A stretch of 64,000 nucleotides of DNA from Bryobacteraceae bacterium (GTDB lineage: Bacteria; Acidobacteriota; Terriglobia; Bryobacterales; Bryobacteraceae): the NCBI GenBank assembly GCA_030041495.1, contig JASHNT010000095.1, forward strand, positions 79,023 to 143,022, written 5' to 3'. This document shows positions 1 to 13,210 of this stretch, one piece after another; positions within the stretch are counted from its first letter, which is position 1, and every line of letters begins with the position of its first letter. The notes beneath the pieces were generated by a model. It worked only from the letters and a program-made list of their open reading frames with translations. It was not told where the DNA came from and ran no database searches. Both the position numbers and the translations under genes were made by a program.

Positions 1-2
1 TG

Positions 3-2794
<2,792 letters not shown>

Positions 2795-2852
2795 GCCCTT
2801 CGCCAATAAAGCCCTGCGCCGATAGATCTCGCTGTTCTACTATCGAAGGTTC

Positions 2853-3410
2853 ATGCCCTCCTCGGGTGCTACGGGACAGGTCTGCTTCGGTCAACCGGAT
2901 GACGGCATCATCCAGATGGCCTACGTCGTCGAAGACGTTCGTCGCTCAATGCACGAATGGTCCACGCGGTTGAACGTCGGTCCGTGGTTCCTGCTCGATC
3001 GCTTCACCGGCGTCAATCCGATGTATCGCGGCCAACCTTCGCGTTCCGAAATCGCCTTGGCGATGAGCTTCGCCGGGCACATGAATATCGAGCTGATCCA
3101 GCCGCTCGACTCCGCGCCGTCGGTCTATCGCGAGATCATCGACAAGCGCGGCTACGGCTTTCATCACTTTGGTGTCGCCACGCGGAACCTCGATCAAGAC
3201 GTTGACCGCTACCGGGCTTCCGGCGCGGAGCTCGCGTTCCTGCTCGGGGTGCCCAGCGGCGGCCGCGTGGCGTATATGGACACCACCGTTCATCTTTCCG
3301 GCATGACGGAATTGATCGAGCTGGGACCGGGATTCGAGCCCGTATTCAACCGCTTCTACCGGGCCTCCATCGGTTGGGACGGCTCGGAACCGGTGCGGGC
3401 GTTCCTTTGA
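2853..3410 (+). CDS. VOC/glyoxalase-family protein
   Basis: Glyoxalase-like fold signature (QMAYVVEDV..., GYGFHHFGVATRNLDQDVDRY); complete ORF. Confidence 0.75.
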   Translation: MPSSGATGQVCFGQPDDGIIQMAYVVEDVRRSMHEWSTRLNVGPWFLLDRFTGVNPMYRGQPSRSEIALAMSFAGHMNIELIQPLDSAPSVYREIIDKRGYGFHHFGVATRNLDQDVDRYRASGAELAFLLGVPSGGRVAYMDTTVHLSGMTELIELGPGFEPVFNRFYRASIGWDGSEPVRAFL

Positions 3411-4921
3411 GCCGCACGGCATCCATCGGCGGATTTCTTGCGCTGCTGATCGTCGCCACCGCGCGCATCGTTGCGACCTATTCCGTCTTCAATGACACGG
3501 TCGATGAATCCTGGCACATCGGCTGCGGCATGGTCTGGCTTTCCGGCCGCGTTTACGATTGCAATCCTGAGCATCCGCCGCTGGCTCGCGGCATGATGGC
3601 GCTGGGGCCGTACCTGGCCGGCGCGCGCGACATCGGCGAAACGCGCGGAGCCGTCGAAGGCCGGGCGGTACTGAACCACGGCGGAAATTTCGACCGCATG
3701 CTCGCGCTGGCGCGCATGGGCATTCTTCCGTTCTTCTGGTTGGCCGCTCTGGCGGTGTATTTGTGGACGCGGCGCGGGCTCGGCGAGCCGGCGGCGTTCT
3801 TCGCGACCCTCTGCTTCACCATGTTCCCCTCTATTCTGGCCCACGCCGGGCTCGCGACTACCGATATGCCCGCGGTCGGATCGATCGGCGCGGCGTTCCT
3901 GGCCATGCTGGTGTGGCTGGAGTATCCGGGCTTTAAACTGGCCGTGCTGTTCGGCGCGTCGCTCGCACTGGCCGCGCTGTCGAAATTTACGTCGCTGGCG
4001 TTTTTACCAGCAGCCGCACTGTGCTTCCTGATCTGGGTGAGGCCGTCCCTTAAGCGAGCCCTGCCGACCGCTGCTGTCGTGGCGGCTTGCGCCGCCCTGA
4101 TGGTCTGGGCCGGCTACCGTTTCCACTTCAACCGCGTGCCCGCGCCGGAGCTATGGCAAGGAATTCGCGACGTCATCTCGCACAACGACACGGGCCATCC
4201 CGGCTATCTGCTGGGGCAGTTTGGAACCCACGGCTGGTGGTATTACTATCCGGTCGCGATGGCCGTGAAGACTCCGCTTGCCCTGCTGGTGTTGATCGCG
4301 GTTGGAATCAGTGCGTGTTGGAAGCGCCGCGTTTTCGCTCCACTTGCCTTCACTCTCGGAATCCTGCTTTTCGCCGCGATATTCAGCCACATCAATCTCG
4401 GCATTCGCCATATTCTTCCCGCGTACGTCGGATTGTGCGTGGCTGCGGGCGCGGGCGCGGCGTGGATGTGGTCAGCCGGTCCTGTGCCGCGATTCATCGC
4501 TGGCGCATTGCTGCTTTGGCTGACCGTCTCCTCTGCGCGCAGTCATCCGGATTATCTCGCGTACTTCAACGAACTCGCGGGAAAGCACCCGGAGAACATC
4601 CTGGTGGATTCGGATCTCGATTGGGGCCAGGACATGAAGCGGCTTGCCGCGCGCATGAGACAGCTCGATGTCAAGGATCTGGCGTTCGATCCCTTCAACG
4701 GCGCCTATATCGAAGAGCTGCAAGCCAAGGGACAATTTCCGGCCATTCATCCCCTCGATCCGCAGGCGCCCTCGCACGGCTGGAACGCTGCCAGCATCAC
4801 CATGCTCAAACTCTGGCGAATGGGCACGCGCGGCGCGAATCCTCCCGTGGAGTTGTGGACTGATAGAATCCCTCCCACCGAGCGAGTCGGCAGGGGAGTG
4901 TGGCTATGGTACGTACCGTAG
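3407..4921 (+). CDS. Polytopic membrane glycosyltransferase (GT39-like)
   Basis: Hydrophobic multi-TM protein with ND..DE..HI..G and NPEHPPLAR motifs of ArnT/PMT-like glycosyltransferases; TTG start overlaps the preceding stop. Confidence 0.65.
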   Translation: MSRTASIGGFLALLIVATARIVATYSVFNDTVDESWHIGCGMVWLSGRVYDCNPEHPPLARGMMALGPYLAGARDIGETRGAVEGRAVLNHGGNFDRMLALARMGILPFFWLAALAVYLWTRRGLGEPAAFFATLCFTMFPSILAHAGLATTDMPAVGSIGAAFLAMLVWLEYPGFKLAVLFGASLALAALSKFTSLAFLPAAALCFLIWVRPSLKRALPTAAVVAACAALMVWAGYRFHFNRVPAPELWQGIRDVISHNDTGHPGYLLGQFGTHGWWYYYPVAMAVKTPLALLVLIAVGISACWKRRVFAPLAFTLGILLFAAIFSHINLGIRHILPAYVGLCVAAGAGAAWMWSAGPVPRFIAGALLLWLTVSSARSHPDYLAYFNELAGKHPENILVDSDLDWGQDMKRLAARMRQLDVKDLAFDPFNGAYIEELQAKGQFPAIHPLDPQAPSHGWNAASITMLKLWRMGTRGANPPVELWTDRIPPTERVGRGVWLWYVP

Positions 4922-4931
4922 CGGCGCGTGT

Positions 4932-5753
4932 TCAGTTTGCTGTCGGCGTTCTGTCCACCCGGTCGACTACCACAACGTCGATCGCCAGCTTAGTTTCTTG
5001 CAGGTCCAGGCCGAGCTGCTCTCGAAGTGCATCGAGGATGGAGGGTGCCGCGTCGCTTTGGGAGTCCAAGCTCTGGGAAAAGGCCAGGCCAAAGTCGAAA
5101 TATCCGGTCAGTCCGGTCCGATCCACAATACGACGGCCCAAAGAGGCGCGAAGGGATCCGGCCAGACCCGAAAGGGTTGCGGCCTCGCCCCTCATCGTGA
5201 AGGCGCCATCCGCCCCGGTGATTATAAGGCTCGACTGACGCGGCGATACCCGCATTCCCGGCGGCACCTCGCTTGAGGCATGCGCCGCGATATCTTCGGC
5301 GCTCGAGGGCGTCAGCTTTGGCTTGCGCTTGTAGATGACGAGATTGTAGGCCGGGAAATCCTTGGTCTCGTGGTGGGCTACCAAATGGAAGCGCTCGCCG
5401 AGGAGATTCCGGAGCATCTGCCGAGACCGCTCCGGAGTCGTGCCCGGCGGGACCTTCGCGGAGATGTCATAGCGTGCGGAGCGGAGCCAGTCCGGAGCGG
5501 AAAGCTGGTCGAACCTGATTCCGTAAGCGTAAATGAAAATCCCTAGCAGCGTGGAATTTGTCCAAGTCATCCGTCCGGGGTCGGACGTTCCAGGGCCGCC
5601 TTTCATCCCGTCGAACCTGATTCCAGGAGCTGCCCGGCGCACCGACGCGACTTCGAATTGCAATCGATCCGCCTGCGTGGCTTGCCCGAGGGCGGAATGG
5701 GATGCCAAGACGAGAGCGCTGCAAAGACAGAAAAACGCGCTCGCGCGTCGCAT
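4932..5753 (-). CDS. TIGR03435-like secreted protein
   Basis: Signal peptide, FEVASVRR, PDWLRSARYDISAKVPPGT, LLGERFHLVAHHETKDFPAYNLV, DRTGLTGYFDF, VVVVDRVDRTPTAN: hallmark pattern of this Acidobacteria-rich family. Confidence 0.85.
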   Translation of the reverse strand: MRRASAFFCLCSALVLASHSALGQATQADRLQFEVASVRRAAPGIRFDGMKGGPGTSDPGRMTWTNSTLLGIFIYAYGIRFDQLSAPDWLRSARYDISAKVPPGTTPERSRQMLRNLLGERFHLVAHHETKDFPAYNLVIYKRKPKLTPSSAEDIAAHASSEVPPGMRVSPRQSSLIITGADGAFTMRGEAATLSGLAGSLRASLGRRIVDRTGLTGYFDFGLAFSQSLDSQSDAAPSILDALREQLGLDLQETKLAIDVVVVDRVDRTPTAN

Positions 5754-5907
5754 GTGCCGAGCCTCCTTGCCCTTGTTGGAGCGGAATACGGCTGCTTTCT
5801 TTTCCTGACGAGATTCTATCAATCCGGGACCTCAATGCTACTGGGCGGGTAAGGCCGACCGGAATCATCTGAATCCTGCCGGTCGCGCCGTCTGCCGATG
5901 GAAGGGC

Positions 5908-6870
5908 ATGGCAGGCGACCGCGTTCTCAGTCAAGAAGAAATCGACAGCGTATTTAAGAAGATGCGCGAAGCTTCGGCGGATACGCCGGGGCAGAAGGCG
6001 CAACCCTACGATTTCCGGCGGCCGGACCGCATCGCCAAGGATCAGCTCCGCGCCATCCACCTCCTGCACGAAAACTTCGCGCGCAGCCTGGCGGCCAGCC
6101 TGTCCGCGTATCTGCGAGCCTACGTCGCCGTGAACCTGATCAGTGTGGAGCAGCTCTCCTTCCTGGAATTCACGCAGTGCCTCCCTTCGCCCACCAGCAT
6201 GATCGCGCTGGGAATGAAGCCCTACGACGGCAACGCAGTGCTGGAGATCAATCCGACCCTGGTGTTTCCGATTCTCGAAATGCTTTTGGGCGGTTCGGGA
6301 AAGATGGCGATCCGGATGACGCGCGAGGTTACTGAAATCGAGCAGAGCATCCTGGACGGACTGCTGCGCATCGTTCTGCATGATTTGCGCTCCGCGTGGC
6401 AGGCCGTCACTGCGCTCGAGTTCTCGATCGAAAGCCATGAAACCGAGCCGCAACTGCTGCAGATCCTTGCGCCGAACGAGGCCGTGGTGGCCATCAGCCT
6501 GGAGGTGCGCATCGGCGACACGGCGGGGATGATGAATATCGGCATCCCGTCCATCATCGTCAAGATGCTGCGGCAGAAGTTCGACCAGCAGTGGAGCGTG
6601 CGCAAGACCAAGGCCACCGAGGAGGAACATTCGCGCGTGCTGCGGCTGATCCGCCCGGCTCTGATTCACCTCGACGCCCGGCTCCAGGGCCCTACCCTCA
6701 GCGTCTCCACATTGCTGGATTTGCGCGAAGGCGATGTGCTGGAGTTCGATTATCCGGTGAGCCGGCCGGTGGACGTGACGGTCAACGGCAAGCTGAAATA
6801 TCGCGGCGAAGTGGTTACCAGCGGTCGCAAGCGCGCCTTCGAAGTGCACGAGTTCATCACCGAGCCTTAG
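5908..6870 (+). CDS. fliM: Flagellar motor switch protein FliM
   Basis: LSQEEIDSVF N-terminus and PYDFRRPDRI...QLRAIHLLHENFARSL FliM core. Confidence 0.93.
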   Translation: MAGDRVLSQEEIDSVFKKMREASADTPGQKAQPYDFRRPDRIAKDQLRAIHLLHENFARSLAASLSAYLRAYVAVNLISVEQLSFLEFTQCLPSPTSMIALGMKPYDGNAVLEINPTLVFPILEMLLGGSGKMAIRMTREVTEIEQSILDGLLRIVLHDLRSAWQAVTALEFSIESHETEPQLLQILAPNEAVVAISLEVRIGDTAGMMNIGIPSIIVKMLRQKFDQQWSVRKTKATEEEHSRVLRLIRPALIHLDARLQGPTLSVSTLLDLREGDVLEFDYPVSRPVDVTVNGKLKYRGEVVTSGRKRAFEVHEFITEP

Positions 6871-8171
6871 CCGGATCCACCAGCGCGATCGCCGGGATCG
6901 TTCGCCCCCATGGAAATGATGCGCGCGCCGCGGTCGAACGTCAGATACTGGAATCCCCAGCGGATGAACACCAACACCCGGTTGCGGAACTGCGCCAAAT
7001 ACGTCAAGTGCACGGTCAGCCACAGCAGCCAGGCCGGCCAACCGTGGACCCGCAGGAATCCGAAATCCGCGACACCGGAGGCGCGGCCGATCACCGCGAG
7101 ATTGCCTTTGTTGAGATAGCGGAACGCGGCGCCTCCGCGCCCTTTAATCCTCGATGCGATGACCGCCGCGGCGAAACGCCCCTGCTGCATCGCCACCGGA
7201 GCGACCCCCGGCAGCGGCTTGCCCTTCCACTCCAGATTCGCCGCATCACCGATCACGAAAACTTCCGGATGGCCGGGCACGGTCAAATCCGGATTCACCA
7301 GGATCCGGCCCAGGCGGTCCTGCTGCGCTCCGGTAGCTTTCGCCACAATGCCTGTGAATTCCGATACGGTGATGCCTGCGGCCCAGACTACGGTTCGCGT
7401 AGCGATTCGCTCGCCGCCCTGCATCGTTTGAATCGTCACTCCCTCACGATCGACCTCGGTGACGCGGACACCAGTGCGCGGGCGCACGCCCAAATGAACC
7501 AAGGACCGCTCGGCGGCCGACGAGAGCTGCTCGGGAAACGGCGGCAAGACGCGATCCGCGCCATCCAGCAGCAAAATCCGCGCTTCATCGGTGTGGATGG
7601 AGCGGAAGTCTCCCCGCAGCGTGTCGCGCGCGATTTCCGCCAGAGCTCCGGCGAGCTCCACTCCGGTCGCACCCGCGCCCACGATCACGAAGGTCAACCA
7701 GGCGCGGCGCAACTCCGGGTCAGGCTCGCGCTCCGCGGCTTCGAAAGCATAAAGTAGGCGGCTCCGGATGTGCGTGGCATCTTCAATCGACTTTAGTCCG
7801 GGCGCGTCGGCTTGCCAGGCGTCGTGGCCGAAGTAGTGATTGCGGGCTCCCGTGGCGACGATCAGAGAATCGTAGGGCACGGCGCCATCGGCCAGAATCA
7901 GCCTTCGCCCGGCGGCGTCCAGCTCCACCGCTTCGCCCAGTAGCACGCGCGTGTTTTTTTGATCGCGCAGGAGGGACCGCAGGGGCGCGGCGATCTCGCC
8001 AGGAGAAAGCGAGCCTGTGGCGACCTGGTACAACAGCGGTTGGAATAAGTGGAAGTTCCGCCGGTCAACCAGCGTAACTTCGACAGGGGTATGGCGCAAG
8101 GCTTTGGCCGCGTATAGCCCTCCGAATCCTCCACCGGCGATGACCACGCGGCGCACACAACATTTTCGCAT
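6867..8171 (-). CDS. ndh: NAD(P)/FAD-dependent oxidoreductase, type II NADH dehydrogenase-like
   Basis: VVIAGGGFGGLYAAKAL, HLFQPLLYQVATGSLSPGEIA, VIVGAGATGVELAGAL, VIGDAANL motifs. Confidence 0.88.
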   Translation of the reverse strand: MRKCCVRRVVIAGGGFGGLYAAKALRHTPVEVTLVDRRNFHLFQPLLYQVATGSLSPGEIAAPLRSLLRDQKNTRVLLGEAVELDAAGRRLILADGAVPYDSLIVATGARNHYFGHDAWQADAPGLKSIEDATHIRSRLLYAFEAAEREPDPELRRAWLTFVIVGAGATGVELAGALAEIARDTLRGDFRSIHTDEARILLLDGADRVLPPFPEQLSSAAERSLVHLGVRPRTGVRVTEVDREGVTIQTMQGGERIATRTVVWAAGITVSEFTGIVAKATGAQQDRLGRILVNPDLTVPGHPEVFVIGDAANLEWKGKPLPGVAPVAMQQGRFAAAVIASRIKGRGGAAFRYLNKGNLAVIGRASGVADFGFLRVHGWPAWLLWLTVHLTYLAQFRNRVLVFIRWGFQYLTFDRGARIISMGANDPGDRAGGSG

Positions 8172-8212
8172 GCGACCGGATCGCGCACTCCTGAGCTATA
8201 CTCGACATCGTC

Positions 8213-9028
8213 ATGCGCTGGGCATTTTTGCTGCTCTTGCCGATAGCCGCGGGGCAGGACCTGGGCTATACCGACACACCGATGCTCCCCAATTTGCCGT
8301 ACCACGTGCATGACCCCGCGCGTCCGCATCCGGCGGTTGTAACTCCTTCGGCGCAGCCAGGCGGGGCCCCCTCCGACGCGATCGTGTTGTTCGACGGGCA
8401 CGATCTTTCTCACAACAATCTTTCCGAATGGACCTCGGCAAGATTGGGTACCGGCGATTTCACGGCGAGCGCGAATCCCGCGCGTTGGAAAGTCGGCGAT
8501 GGCTACTTCGAAGTCGTGCCGCGGACGGGCGATATCGCCACCAGGGAGAAGTTCGGCGACGTGCAGTTGCACATCGAATGGGCCGCTCCGGCGGAGGTTC
8601 GCGGCAGCAGCCAGGAGCGCGGCAACAGCGGCATTTTTTTACAGGGCCGCTACGAGGTGCAGGTCCTGGACTCGTATCAAAATCCCACCTACGCCGATGG
8701 CCAGGCCGGCGCGATCTACGGCCAGTGGCCGCCGCTGGCGAATCCGGTGCGCAAGCCGGGCGAATGGCAGTCCTACGACATCGTCTTCGAAGCGCCGCAT
8801 TTTGACGGGGCGAGATTGACCAAGCCCGCTTACCTCACTGTGTTTCTGAATGGCGTGCTGCTGCACAATCGCCAGGAGGTGATGGGTCCGACGGTGCATC
8901 GCGCGCTCGCCAAGTACGTGCCGCAGCCGGCCGAAGATTCTCTGGTGCTTCAGGATCATGGCAATCCGGTGCGCTACCGCAACATCTGGGCCCGCCGCCT
9001 GCACCCCTACGATAGCGGCGAAAAATAG
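8213..9028 (+). CDS. DUF1080 (3-keto-disaccharide hydrolase-like) secreted protein
   Basis: Signal peptide; IVLFDGHDLS...W, GDVQLHIEW, GNSGIFLQGRYEVQVLDS. Confidence 0.85.
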   Translation: MRWAFLLLLPIAAGQDLGYTDTPMLPNLPYHVHDPARPHPAVVTPSAQPGGAPSDAIVLFDGHDLSHNNLSEWTSARLGTGDFTASANPARWKVGDGYFEVVPRTGDIATREKFGDVQLHIEWAAPAEVRGSSQERGNSGIFLQGRYEVQVLDSYQNPTYADGQAGAIYGQWPPLANPVRKPGEWQSYDIVFEAPHFDGARLTKPAYLTVFLNGVLLHNRQEVMGPTVHRALAKYVPQPAEDSLVLQDHGNPVRYRNIWARRLHPYDSGEK

Positions 9029-9053
9029 CGCAGTTGTGATACGTTTGACGTAG

Positions 9054-9623
9054 ATGAAGCATCGCTTTCTGGGCGCGTTGGCGCTGGCCCCCCTGCTTGG
9101 GACGCAACTCGCCGCACAACGCGGTCCGGGCGTGCAGCAGCCTCCCTTCAAGAACGAACTGCTGGATAATCTGGCCGGCCTGTGGAGTTTCAGTGCCGCT
9201 CCGGGCAGTCCTCCGGTCCGCGGAGGGGCGGATGCGGTGTGGGAACTGGGGCACCAGTGGTTGCGGCTGCACCAGAAAGAAGTGGACGGGCCGGAATCGG
9301 TGACCTACATCGGCTTTGACAATTATGACCGCCGCCTGGTGGCGATTCGCGTGGACAGCATCAGCGGCGCCCGCGGCGCGGAGACTAACGGCTACGGACT
9401 CCAGGACGGCAACAAAATCGTGTTTACGTTCGACTACGCCATCACCCAAATCCGCCAGACGTATACCTGGGATCCGCAAGCGAAGACCTGGCAGTTTCTG
9501 GTGGAGAGCAAGCCCCGGCGAGGCGCCACCTGGAATACGATCTCGCTTCTTACTTTGCATCGGGTCAACGTGCCGGGCCGTCCACCTCGCGCTCCTGCGC
9601 CGGCGTCGCCGCCTCAGCCGTGA
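9054..9623 (+). CDS. Secreted hypothetical protein
   Basis: Complete ORF with signal peptide (MKHRFLGALALAPLLGTQLAAQ). Confidence 0.6.
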   Translation: MKHRFLGALALAPLLGTQLAAQRGPGVQQPPFKNELLDNLAGLWSFSAAPGSPPVRGGADAVWELGHQWLRLHQKEVDGPESVTYIGFDNYDRRLVAIRVDSISGARGAETNGYGLQDGNKIVFTFDYAITQIRQTYTWDPQAKTWQFLVESKPRRGATWNTISLLTLHRVNVPGRPPRAPAPASPPQP

Positions 9624-10132
9624 CCGGCTCTCCAGCGCCGACGCTCGAAATCCGCAAAGCCCTTGGGGCCGACGTTCCCCTGATCGCCGATTTCATTCGC
9701 AAGCTGGCCGAGTATGAACGGATGTCCCACAAAGTCGTCTTTACCGAAGAGCATCTGCGCGACGCTTTGTTCGGACCGCGGCCGTTGATCGAAACATTTC
9801 TCGCGCATTATGGCGGCGAGCCGGCCGGCTTCGCTCTCTACTTCGAAGTTTATTCCACGTTCCGCGGCCGCCGCGGCATCCATCTCGAAGATCTTTTCGT
9901 CAAGCCGCGCTATCGCGGTAAAGCGATCGGAGCCAGTCTGTTGGCCGCCGTCGCAAAGGAGGCGCACCAGCGTGGCAGTTGGCTGCAATGGCTGGTGCTC
10001 GATTGGAATCAGCCGGCCATCGAGTTCTACAGGCGCCTGGGCGCGGAACGCGTCGACGGCTGGGACTCCTACCGTTTGGATGGCGAGGCACTGCAACGCT
10101 TAGCATCGCGTTGGACGGTGCAGTGCTACTGA
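9620..10132 (+). CDS. GNAT N-acetyltransferase
   Basis: LEDLFVKPRYRGKAIGASLLAAVAKEA acetyl-CoA-binding motif; WNQPAIEFYRRLGAE. Confidence 0.85.
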   Translation: MTGSPAPTLEIRKALGADVPLIADFIRKLAEYERMSHKVVFTEEHLRDALFGPRPLIETFLAHYGGEPAGFALYFEVYSTFRGRRGIHLEDLFVKPRYRGKAIGASLLAAVAKEAHQRGSWLQWLVLDWNQPAIEFYRRLGAERVDGWDSYRLDGEALQRLASRWTVQCY

Positions 10133-10719
10133 GCCCGGCCACCCAGCCTTGCCGCCGCCTCAAACAACGCCGGAACCTGGTGGGCGAATACGTACCGGAT
10201 GTGGAATTGGCCAGGCCCCGCGACTCCGTCCGGGTGTTCGACGTACTGCGTCTCGGCGATCGCCACGTATTTGTCGAGCATGCGGTTCACACCGAGGTTT
10301 CTGGTCCGCGTTTGATGAATCAGGCGAGTGATCGGGGCAAGATCGAAATACATTTTGATCCGGTGCGGGTACAGGGCCGAGGAGAGACCCGCGGCGCGAA
10401 AGCCCGGTTCGATGATGTGCCAATGCGAGTAATTGGTTTCGGGAGCGTAGCGGTTCAGGAGGGTGTAGCCCGCGAGGCTGCCCTCCACGGCGATAGCGCA
10501 CGCTAGCGTGGGTTGATCGGGCGCGCCAGTCCGGATCGCGCGAACGAAGCGCTGGCGGGTCTCCTCGCGAGTTCCAAGCAGAACCGGGTCGATGCCGAGG
10601 AAGGCAAGATCGGCGCCGCCATCGTGCCAATAACCTACGATGCGCTCAACATCGTCCGGTATAATGTCGCGCAGCGTGGCGACACCGATGGGCGTCCGCG
10701 CGCTCGCGTGGGTGGTCAT
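10126..10719 (-). CDS. GNAT-like acetyltransferase
   Basis: ATLRDIIPDDVERIVGYW... plus TRNLGVNRMLDKYVAI; GNAT-like layout. Confidence 0.55.
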   Translation of the reverse strand: MTTHASARTPIGVATLRDIIPDDVERIVGYWHDGGADLAFLGIDPVLLGTREETRQRFVRAIRTGAPDQPTLACAIAVEGSLAGYTLLNRYAPETNYSHWHIIEPGFRAAGLSSALYPHRIKMYFDLAPITRLIHQTRTRNLGVNRMLDKYVAIAETQYVEHPDGVAGPGQFHIRYVFAHQVPALFEAAARLGGRAQ

Positions 10720-10737
10720 GCACTCCAGTATCGTCCG

Positions 10738-11766
10738 TCACGCGCTGACTTTGCCCGCGAACTTGCGATACACCACGATGGAATACACGGCGACGAGAAG
10801 CATTCCGGGAATCCACCACCCCAGAGCGACTTTGAGTCCGTAGTCCGCAGTGGCAGCGTTGTAGATGGTGAGGCCCATGGCAGGCGTGGGCTCAGACGGG
10901 AGCACGTAGGGGAACACGCCGAAGGCCGCGCTGGTCAGCATGCCGGCCAGATACGCGCAGGAACTCAGGAACGCAACCAGCTCCGCGCGCTGCCGCATGC
11001 CGGCGAATCCGGCGATCGCGAGAAGAGGAAAAATCGCGCCCCAGGGATAGGCCCGGAAATTTGCCGGAATCTGCGGCTGGAGATAGAAGCTCGCGGCGGT
11101 TGCGCCGAGGGTCAACAGGCCTAGCAGAGGCCAGATTCCGCGCGCGGCCGCGCCGGCGCGAACGCTCAGTTCGCCGGAAGTCTTGTAGCGCACCCACAGA
11201 GATCCGTGCTCAACGAGCGCGGCCAGCGCGAGCACGCCGATCAGGATCGTGTACCAATCCAGAACCCCCGGCCGCGACCCAGGGGCGTGGGTGGGAAGGA
11301 AATCGGTCCATAGCGGCAGAAAAAAATAGCCAGAGGCGTCGAGCGGCACTCCGCGCACCACGTTGCCAAGCGCGGCTCCGAAGAATACGGCCAGCAGCGC
11401 GCTGGATACGCAGAATCCGCCGTCCCACAGAGGAGCCCATACCGGCGAATCGATGCGATTACGGAACTCGATGGAAATGGCGCGCAGGATCAGCAGCCAC
11501 AGCACGATCATCAGCGGCAAATAGAATCCGCTAAAGCTGGCGGCATACACGCTGGGGAAGGCCATGAATAGAGTTCCTCCGCCGGCCAGCAGCCAGACCT
11601 CGTTGCCGTCCCACACTGGGCCGACGGTGCGCAGCACCAGCTTGCGCTCCGCCGCGTTGCGCGCGACGAACAGGTGAATCGCGCCCGCGCCCAGGTCGAA
11701 TCCGTCCAGCACCACGTATCCGGCGATCATAATCGCGGCCAAGCAGAACCACAGGATCTGGAGCAT
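10738..11766 (-). CDS. cydB: Cytochrome bd ubiquinol oxidase subunit II
   Basis: MLQILWFCLAAIMIAGYVVLDGFDLGAGAIHLFVAR; GNEVWLLAGGGTLFMAFPSVYA. Confidence 0.95.
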   Translation of the reverse strand: MLQILWFCLAAIMIAGYVVLDGFDLGAGAIHLFVARNAAERKLVLRTVGPVWDGNEVWLLAGGGTLFMAFPSVYAASFSGFYLPLMIVLWLLILRAISIEFRNRIDSPVWAPLWDGGFCVSSALLAVFFGAALGNVVRGVPLDASGYFFLPLWTDFLPTHAPGSRPGVLDWYTILIGVLALAALVEHGSLWVRYKTSGELSVRAGAAARGIWPLLGLLTLGATAASFYLQPQIPANFRAYPWGAIFPLLAIAGFAGMRQRAELVAFLSSCAYLAGMLTSAAFGVFPYVLPSEPTPAMGLTIYNAATADYGLKVALGWWIPGMLLVAVYSIVVYRKFAGKVSA

Positions 11767-11767
11767 G

Positions 11768-13099
11768 TTAATACTCCGCTTCGGCTGGCCCACCCGGCCC
11801 GCGCTCTATTTCGCGATATACCAGGAACAGCCACAGCATCCCCAGCAGCATATAGACGCCCATGAATCCCACCAGCGTGAAGAGCGCATTTCCGGAGGAG
11901 ACCATCGGCGAATATCCGGCGGAAGTCCGCATGATCCCGTAGATCACCCATGGCTGCCGGCCGAGTTCGGCGGTCATCCACCCCGCGATGTTGGCGATGT
12001 AGGGGAACGGAACCGCCAGCATCATGATCCACAAAAGCGTCCTGGAATTGTACAGCCGGCCGCGAGCCAGCCAGATGACGGAGATCAGCATGAACGCGAT
12101 GAGAATGGAGCCCAGTCCAACCATGATGTGGAACACGTAATACAAAAGCGGCGTGTTATCCGGCCACAAATCGCGCGGGTATTCGCTGAGTCCTTTCACC
12201 TCCGCGGCCCAATGCCGGTAGGTCAGGAAGCTGAGCACCCGGGGGACCAGCAGGGGATTGTCCAGACCGCCGGTCTCGGTGTCGGGTTGACCAAGAATGG
12301 CCAGCGGAGCACCCTGCACGGTGTGAAATAATCCCTCTTCGGCGGCCAAAGTCACGGGCTGGTACTGCGCTATATTGCGACCCTGGACGTCGCCGCTGGC
12401 CATCAGAAACAGGGTCGAGAACAGCGCGGCCACCACGCCGTTGGCAATAAAGATACGCCCGAAATCCGGATGGCGCTGGGAGAGAACGTAGAACGCGCCG
12501 GTGCCCGCCATAGCGAACGATCCGGTGGTGACGGCCCCTAAAATGACGTGAGTGTACTGCCACAGGCCCCACGGATTCGACAACAAACTTCCGAAGCTCG
12601 CCAGATGGATCTCGCCGGAGGGCATCACCGTGTAGCCGGTGGGATGTTGCATCCACGCGTTGGTCATCACGATGAAAAAGCCGGACAGCCACGATCCCAA
12701 CCACACGAGCACGCCGGACACCCAATGCCCCACCGGCCCCAGTATCTTTTCGCCATACAGAAACAGACCCAAGAAGCTGGACTCGATGAAGAAGGAGAAC
12801 ACGCCCTCCATTGCCAGCGTCTGTCCGATCACGCCGCCGGCGGCGCGCGAAAATCGCGCCCAATTGGTGCCGAACTGAAATTCCATGGGAATGCCGGTAG
12901 CGACGCCCACCGCGAAATTGATAGCGAAGATTCTGGCCCAGAAGCGCGCCGCCTGATCGTAGCGTTGATCGTTGGTTCGCAGAGCCAGGGTTTTCAACCA
13001 CACGATCAGCACCGCCAGTCCCATGGTCAACTGCGGAAACAGGTAGTGGAACATCACCGTGAAGGCGAAGTGCAGACGGTCCACGGTCAAGGCGTCCAT
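11768..13099 (-). CDS. cydA: Cytochrome bd ubiquinol oxidase subunit I
   Basis: FHYLFPQLTMGLAVLIVWLK, GIPMEFQFGTNWARFS, GRQPWVIYGIMRTSAGYSP. Confidence 0.96.
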   Translation of the reverse strand: MDALTVDRLHFAFTVMFHYLFPQLTMGLAVLIVWLKTLALRTNDQRYDQAARFWARIFAINFAVGVATGIPMEFQFGTNWARFSRAAGGVIGQTLAMEGVFSFFIESSFLGLFLYGEKILGPVGHWVSGVLVWLGSWLSGFFIVMTNAWMQHPTGYTVMPSGEIHLASFGSLLSNPWGLWQYTHVILGAVTTGSFAMAGTGAFYVLSQRHPDFGRIFIANGVVAALFSTLFLMASGDVQGRNIAQYQPVTLAAEEGLFHTVQGAPLAILGQPDTETGGLDNPLLVPRVLSFLTYRHWAAEVKGLSEYPRDLWPDNTPLLYYVFHIMVGLGSILIAFMLISVIWLARGRLYNSRTLLWIMMLAVPFPYIANIAGWMTAELGRQPWVIYGIMRTSAGYSPMVSSGNALFTLVGFMGVYMLLGMLWLFLVYREIERGPGGPAEAEY

Positions 13100-13145
13100 G
13101 ACGAAGGAACCCTCCTGTTCTTAGGATCTATCTTTTTTCACCAAC

Positions 13146-13162
13146 AAGCGCCGCAGGCGCTT
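13146..13162. terminator. Hairpin AAGCGCC-GCA-GGCGCTT between MBL hydrolase gene and cydA
   Basis: Perfect 7-bp inverted repeat in the gap between two minus-strand genes; no strong U-tract, so only tentative. Confidence 0.35.
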
Positions 13163-13210
13163 TCAATTTATGAGGTGCTGCGGGCGCTGATTTTTCTCGC
13201 GCGGAGTTGC

